Positions 15,301 through 17,739 of a stretch of 17,739 nucleotides of DNA are shown here, piece after piece (position 1 is the stretch's first letter; every line of letters begins with the position of its first letter). The notes beneath the pieces were generated by a model. The model saw only the letters and a program-made list of their open reading frames with translations, ran no database searches and had not been told where the DNA came from. The position numbers and the translations under genes were made by a program. Source of the stretch: Pseudomonadota bacterium (GTDB taxonomy: Bacteria > Myxococcota_A > Polyangia > Haliangiales > Haliangiaceae); contig JAEYYY010000854.1 of the NCBI GenBank assembly GCA_023430775.1, forward strand, positions 1-17,739, read 5' to 3'.

Positions 15301-15334
15301 CCACGATGTCGTCGCTCGCCGGTCGGTTCACGAT
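15301..15334 (-). pseudogene. Orphan scrap of RAYT transposase C-terminus
   Basis: These 34 bases are identical to 16513-16546, inside the RAYT remnant, and encode the same peptide IVNRPASDDIV on the minus strand. Beyond it only faint similarity remains for a few codons. It lies directly after the stop of the WG-repeat gene, in the gap between convergent genes. It is either a leftover of an older RAYT copy or a small fragment copied from the nearby one. Confidence 0.6.
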
Positions 15335-15485
15335 CGTGATGGCGTGCTTCTGGCAATCGTAGCGGCCGCGTTGTCGGAAGGCCTCGTCGACGAGCACCAT
15401 CCACCGCGTCGACGTGATCGAGCTCGATGCCGGGTTTCGTCGCGCGGGCTCCGACACTATCGGGCGGGCAGCGATTCGACGAACC

Positions 15486-16388
15486 CTACCGCGTGGCTTC
15501 GACGATCCGGCCCTGCCGTACGAACACGAGGTGTGTCGCGGAAGCGTCGACGTGCGGCTGCGTGTCCGCGAGGCCGGTACCGAGATCCTGGATCGTCTCC
15601 GGTTGGTGGTAGCCCGGGCCAGCGGGCGCGGCGGTGAACAGCTGGAACGGGCCGTGCTGAGCGTGGAAGTAGAGCGTGTCGTCGCCGGCGAGTGCCGGAC
15701 CGCCGGCCTGCTGCGCGGTCGCGAGATCGGAGAGCTGCAGCGGCGTCGACCACGCGCCCTCGCTCGATGGTCGCGTCGAGCGATAGAACCGGCGGACGTT
15801 GTTGGTGATCCGGGTGACGATCGCCGTCGTGCCGTCGAGCGAGAGCGCGATGTCGACGTCATCGCCCGCGCTCGACAGCGCGGTCTGCCTGATCGGCGTG
15901 GACCACGCAGGACCGGACCGCGTGCTGGTGTACACGTCGAACGAGCCGAGCCGGTCGGAGGTGAAGTACAGCGTGTTGCCGATGAGAAACGGCGAGCGCT
16001 CGTTGCTGGCGGAGTTGATCGGTGCGCTCGCGCGCATCACGGAGAAGGTCGAGTCCGGGGCGTCTCGGGTGGCGACGAACAGATCGTAGCCGCCGAGGCC
16101 GCCTGCGCGTGTCGAGGCGAAGTAGAGGGTCAGGCGATCTTCGCTCTGCCAGGGATCGGTGTCGTTGCCGAGCAAGCCGATGCCCGGTACCGGATCGGGC
16201 GGCGACCACGGCCCCACCGGCAGGTTGCCAGCATCATCATCGACCGTCGCACCGTCGTCTGCGGGCGCGCTGTCGCCGAGCGTCGAGGAGCCATCTGGTG
16301 CGGAGGCGTCCGCGAGATCGGCGGTCGGCAGCAGGTCAAACCCCAGCCGGCCGCAGCCGGCGAGCACGACGAAGGGCATCCGCCACAT
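15486..16388 (-). CDS. PD40 (TolB-like) beta-propeller lipoprotein
   Basis: The 300-residue product starts with a very short signal, MWRMPFVVLAGC (lipobox LAGC, Cys12). An in-frame stop four codons upstream fixes the ATG. An Asp/Ala/Ser-rich linker follows (about 20-55). The body shows PD40 blades: LYFASTRAGGLGGYDLFVAT, NTLYFTSDRLGSFDVYTSTR, an ALSLDGTTAIVTR blade and DTLYFHAQHGPFQLFTA. Such propellers are common in exported myxobacterial lipoproteins and probably bind other envelope proteins or glycans. It converges with the WG-repeat gene. No partner gene is adjacent. Confidence 0.82.
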   Translation of the reverse strand: MWRMPFVVLAGCGRLGFDLLPTADLADASAPDGSSTLGDSAPADDGATVDDDAGNLPVGPWSPPDPVPGIGLLGNDTDPWQSEDRLTLYFASTRAGGLGGYDLFVATRDAPDSTFSVMRASAPINSASNERSPFLIGNTLYFTSDRLGSFDVYTSTRSGPAWSTPIRQTALSSAGDDVDIALSLDGTTAIVTRITNNVRRFYRSTRPSSEGAWSTPLQLSDLATAQQAGGPALAGDDTLYFHAQHGPFQLFTAAPAGPGYHQPETIQDLGTGLADTQPHVDASATHLVFVRQGRIVEATR

Positions 16389-16443
16389 GGCGCGAGTCTA
16401 CTACTGACGCTGTCTCAACAACCGACGAGCGGGCCGGGACTGG

Positions 16444-16469
16444 AGGGTCAGACACTACTTCACTACTTC
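16444..16469 (-). repeat. REP-like repeat, left flank of RAYT remnant (inverted)
   Basis: The reverse complement of this 26-base stretch matches 17017-17042 and 17089-17114 with two changes (A for G). It overlaps the stop codon of the RAYT remnant, so the transposase frame ends inside the repeat. The unit contains an internal GAAGTGGT doublet followed by GTCTGACC. Confidence 0.75.
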
Positions 16470-16949
16470 CGGCCCACCTTATGAACACTCTCGAGCCGCG
16501 ACACTGCCGCTGCCACGATGTCGTCGCTCGCCGGTCGGTTCACGATGGCGGATGCACCCTGTTGCGATAGACCGAGCGCCCTGGCGATCTGAGCACCAGA
16601 AAGACCGACGCGATCAGCTGCAACCACGGCGACGTGTCTGGCGAACACGTGCTGTTGCGAGCGTCGCCTCGTCCGTAACGCGGGCTCGAGTCCAAGCACG
16701 TCCGCCGGCGCTTTGACGACGTTCACAGGATCGAGTTGGGGCTCCGCAGGGCGGTGGAAGACCTGGCGCTCCTCTGGATCCTCGATGGCGGTCTGCAGAC
16801 GGGGACGCTCCGGATCCTTCGGGTGGAGCCTGACGAACGTGTCGAACGTGGCGCGACTGGCGAAGCCCGCGAGCCGCAGACCAAGATCGATGCTCAGCCA
16901 TGTGGGAGGGGTGGCGGCGTTGAGGTATGCGCGGTGACTGGTCCACGAA
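16463..16949 (-). pseudogene. REP-associated tyrosine transposase (RAYT, IS200-like), C-terminal remnant
   Basis: On the minus strand the frame reads SWTSHRAYLNAATPPTWLSI, DLGLRLAG and FDTFVRLHP, the usual stretch after the Y1 (HUH) catalytic core of RAYT proteins (compare 'WSSHRAYLG..PPWL..D'). It ends with a DnaA-like helix-turn-helix, RVGLSGAQIARALGLSQQGA and SAIVNRP. The catalytic part (HUH motif and tyrosine) is missing: similarity stops at about 16949, exactly where REP-like repeats begin. The frame stays open to 17137 only because it reads through those repeats, giving RGSDTTSPLLLRTVTH twice. RAYTs excise and move REP single strands; this copy cannot act. Confidence 0.75.
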
Positions 16950-16988
16950 CTGTCACTCGCATCGGGTCTGACCCTCGTCCGCTCTCCG

Positions 16989-17045
16989 CTCTCGCCGTGT
17001 GTGACAGTTCGCAGCAGAAGTGGTGAAGTGGTGTCTGACCCTCGT
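16989..17045 (+). repeat. REP-like repeat, right flank, unit 1
   Basis: A 57-base unit identical to 17061-17117, at a spacing of 72 bases. Its last part matches the inverted copy at 16444-16469. A partial unit tail (GTCTGACCCTCGTCCGCTCT) precedes it at about 16967-16986, so at least two and a half units existed. Confidence 0.85.
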
Positions 17046-17060
17046 CCGCTCTCTTGTCCA

Positions 17061-17117
17061 CTCTCGCCGTGTGTGACAGTTCGCAGCAGAAGTGGTGAAG
17101 TGGTGTCTGACCCTCGT
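17061..17117 (+). repeat. REP-like repeat, right flank, unit 2
   Basis: Second complete 57-base unit, identical to 16989-17045 and followed by unrelated sequence. The 15 bases between the two units (17046-17060) are CT-rich and not repeated after this unit. Confidence 0.85.
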
Positions 17118-17170
17118 CTCCCGGTCGAGGCACGCACGGACGCGAGCGATCCAGCAACGCAAGCGGCTCT

Positions 17171-17530
17171 CTATGGATGGTTCGAACGTGACGATTTCAG
17201 ACTCTGAAGCGCAGGCGAGCGCGTCAGCTTCCACATGACCGCGAGCAAGCGATCGAGCAGCACCCGCTCGTTCCCGTCCGCCGCGATCCAGCCCCACGCG
17301 ACACCGGCATCGAGCGCGGCCTTTACCTCGTTCGCGCTCCCCTGCGCGATCTCGTAATGGCGCCGCCGGTTCCCGTTCGAGAACTTCTGGCCCTCGGCGA
17401 GGTTCAACAGCACGCTCTGCGCGGCGCGCTTCAACTGATCCGCGAGCTCGAGATCCTCGCGCTTGATCTGCACGACCAGCGGCGCGAGCGCGGTGATCAG
17501 CTCCTTCGCAATCTCGTAAGCAATGAACAT
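17171..17530 (-). CDS. Four-helix-bundle protein (23S rRNA IVS-protein family), second copy
   Basis: The product has 119 residues and matches the copy at 901-1266 over the first 108 residues with two substitutions (NERVLLD, KLTRSPAL). The C-terminal tail QSLKSSRSNHP is different because similarity of the DNA ends there. The same AGGAG and spacing precede the ATG at 17530. Both copies are transcribed towards the middle of the window. Near-identity at protein and leader level implies recent duplication or gene conversion. Function is as uncertain as for the first copy; nothing suggests it is broken. Confidence 0.88.
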   Translation of the reverse strand: MFIAYEIAKELITALAPLVVQIKREDLELADQLKRAAQSVLLNLAEGQKFSNGNRRRHYEIAQGSANEVKAALDAGVAWGWIAADGNERVLLDRLLAVMWKLTRSPALQSLKSSRSNHP

Positions 17531-17739
17531 GTTCGTGGTCTCCTGTGGCGATGGTCTCGAGAACCCCCCAGCTCTTCGGGGTCTCCGAGGACGGGCGCTC
17601 TCTCGCCTGACGCGGGCCAGCGCGCACGGAACGTGACGAGCGCGTGCGCGGTGATTGCGTTCGTCGAAACGATCAACCCCGTGGCGGTCGCGCGCGCGGC
17701 CAACAGCGTCGCGGCGCTCGGCGCGTTCCGATGCGCGCT
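17208..17739 (-). repeat. Long inverted repeat, right arm, continuing past the window end
   Basis: Reverse complement of 694-1223, with few substitutions. It contains the four-helix-bundle gene and its leader, including the invariant 69-base block at 17576-17644. The window ends inside or at the edge of the repeat, so its outer boundary cannot be set. Confidence 0.9.

Noticed and set aside
13799..15862. 687-codon open frame on the minus strand with RRGLRLRRG repeats
   Set aside because: The plus strand encodes well-formed WG repeats, so the minus-strand repeats only mirror the KPxPxx coding units. The real transposase scrap inside it (15301-15334) is listed separately.
16463..17137. Intact 224-residue transposase on the minus strand
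   Set aside because: The first 62 or so residues are translated REP-like repeats (the same peptide twice) and the catalytic domain is absent, so I treat only 16463-16949 as transposase-derived.
901..17530. A diversity-generating retroelement, suggested by Avd-like proteins
   Set aside because: No reverse transcriptase, template repeat or variable repeat is visible in the window.

Overview
The window is high-GC DNA with closely packed genes. Many products are predicted lipoproteins with short signal peptides, and several families are common in Myxococcota (class Polyangia): DUF4398 plus OmpA-like lipoproteins, TIGR02996-type proteins, WG and MORN repeats, PD40 propellers, and RAYT transposases with a C-terminal helix-turn-helix. 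A myxobacterium-like chromosome is the best guess. It is an inference from gene content, not from a marker gene.

Layout. (1) 1-364 is the 3' end of a gene that enters from the left, probably DUF4145. (2) 694-1223 is one arm of a large inverted repeat carrying a four-helix-bundle (23S rRNA IVS-type) gene; the other arm is 17208-17739. (3) 1301-5374 is an OsmC-family gene split in two. Its first third (frameshifted) is at 1301-1452 and its last two thirds at 5072-5374. The roughly 3.6 kb between the halves carries a translationally coupled pair of large lipoproteins. (4) 5455-8228 holds secreted products: a small NPY-repeat protein, a V8/trypsin-like serine protease lipoprotein and an esterase lipoprotein. 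(5) 8280-10117 holds a short flotillin-like protein with an unusual C-terminus, followed by a TIGR02996/DUF6714-like protein. (6) 10190-11469 on the minus strand is a two-gene envelope operon (DUF4398, then DUF4398-coiled coil-OmpA). (7) 11732-15298 on the plus strand holds a MORN/beta-barrel protein with a damaged or unusual 5' end, an MscS channel, and a WG-repeat protein with a Lys/Pro-rich leader. (8) 15486-16388 on the minus strand is a PD40 propeller lipoprotein. (9) 16444-17117 is a RAYT transposase remnant flanked by REP-like repeats, and an orphan scrap of the same transposase lies at 15301-15334.

There is no single pathway. Most intact genes serve the cell envelope: secreted hydrolases, lipoproteins, a peptidoglycan-binding OmpA domain, a mechanosensitive channel and a membrane scaffold protein. 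The more unusual content is the genome dynamics: the interrupted osmC-like gene, the near-identical inverted arms that could invert the DNA between them, the decayed RAYT/REP element, and a short dispersed repeat. I see no rRNA, tRNA, CRISPR array or intact transposase.
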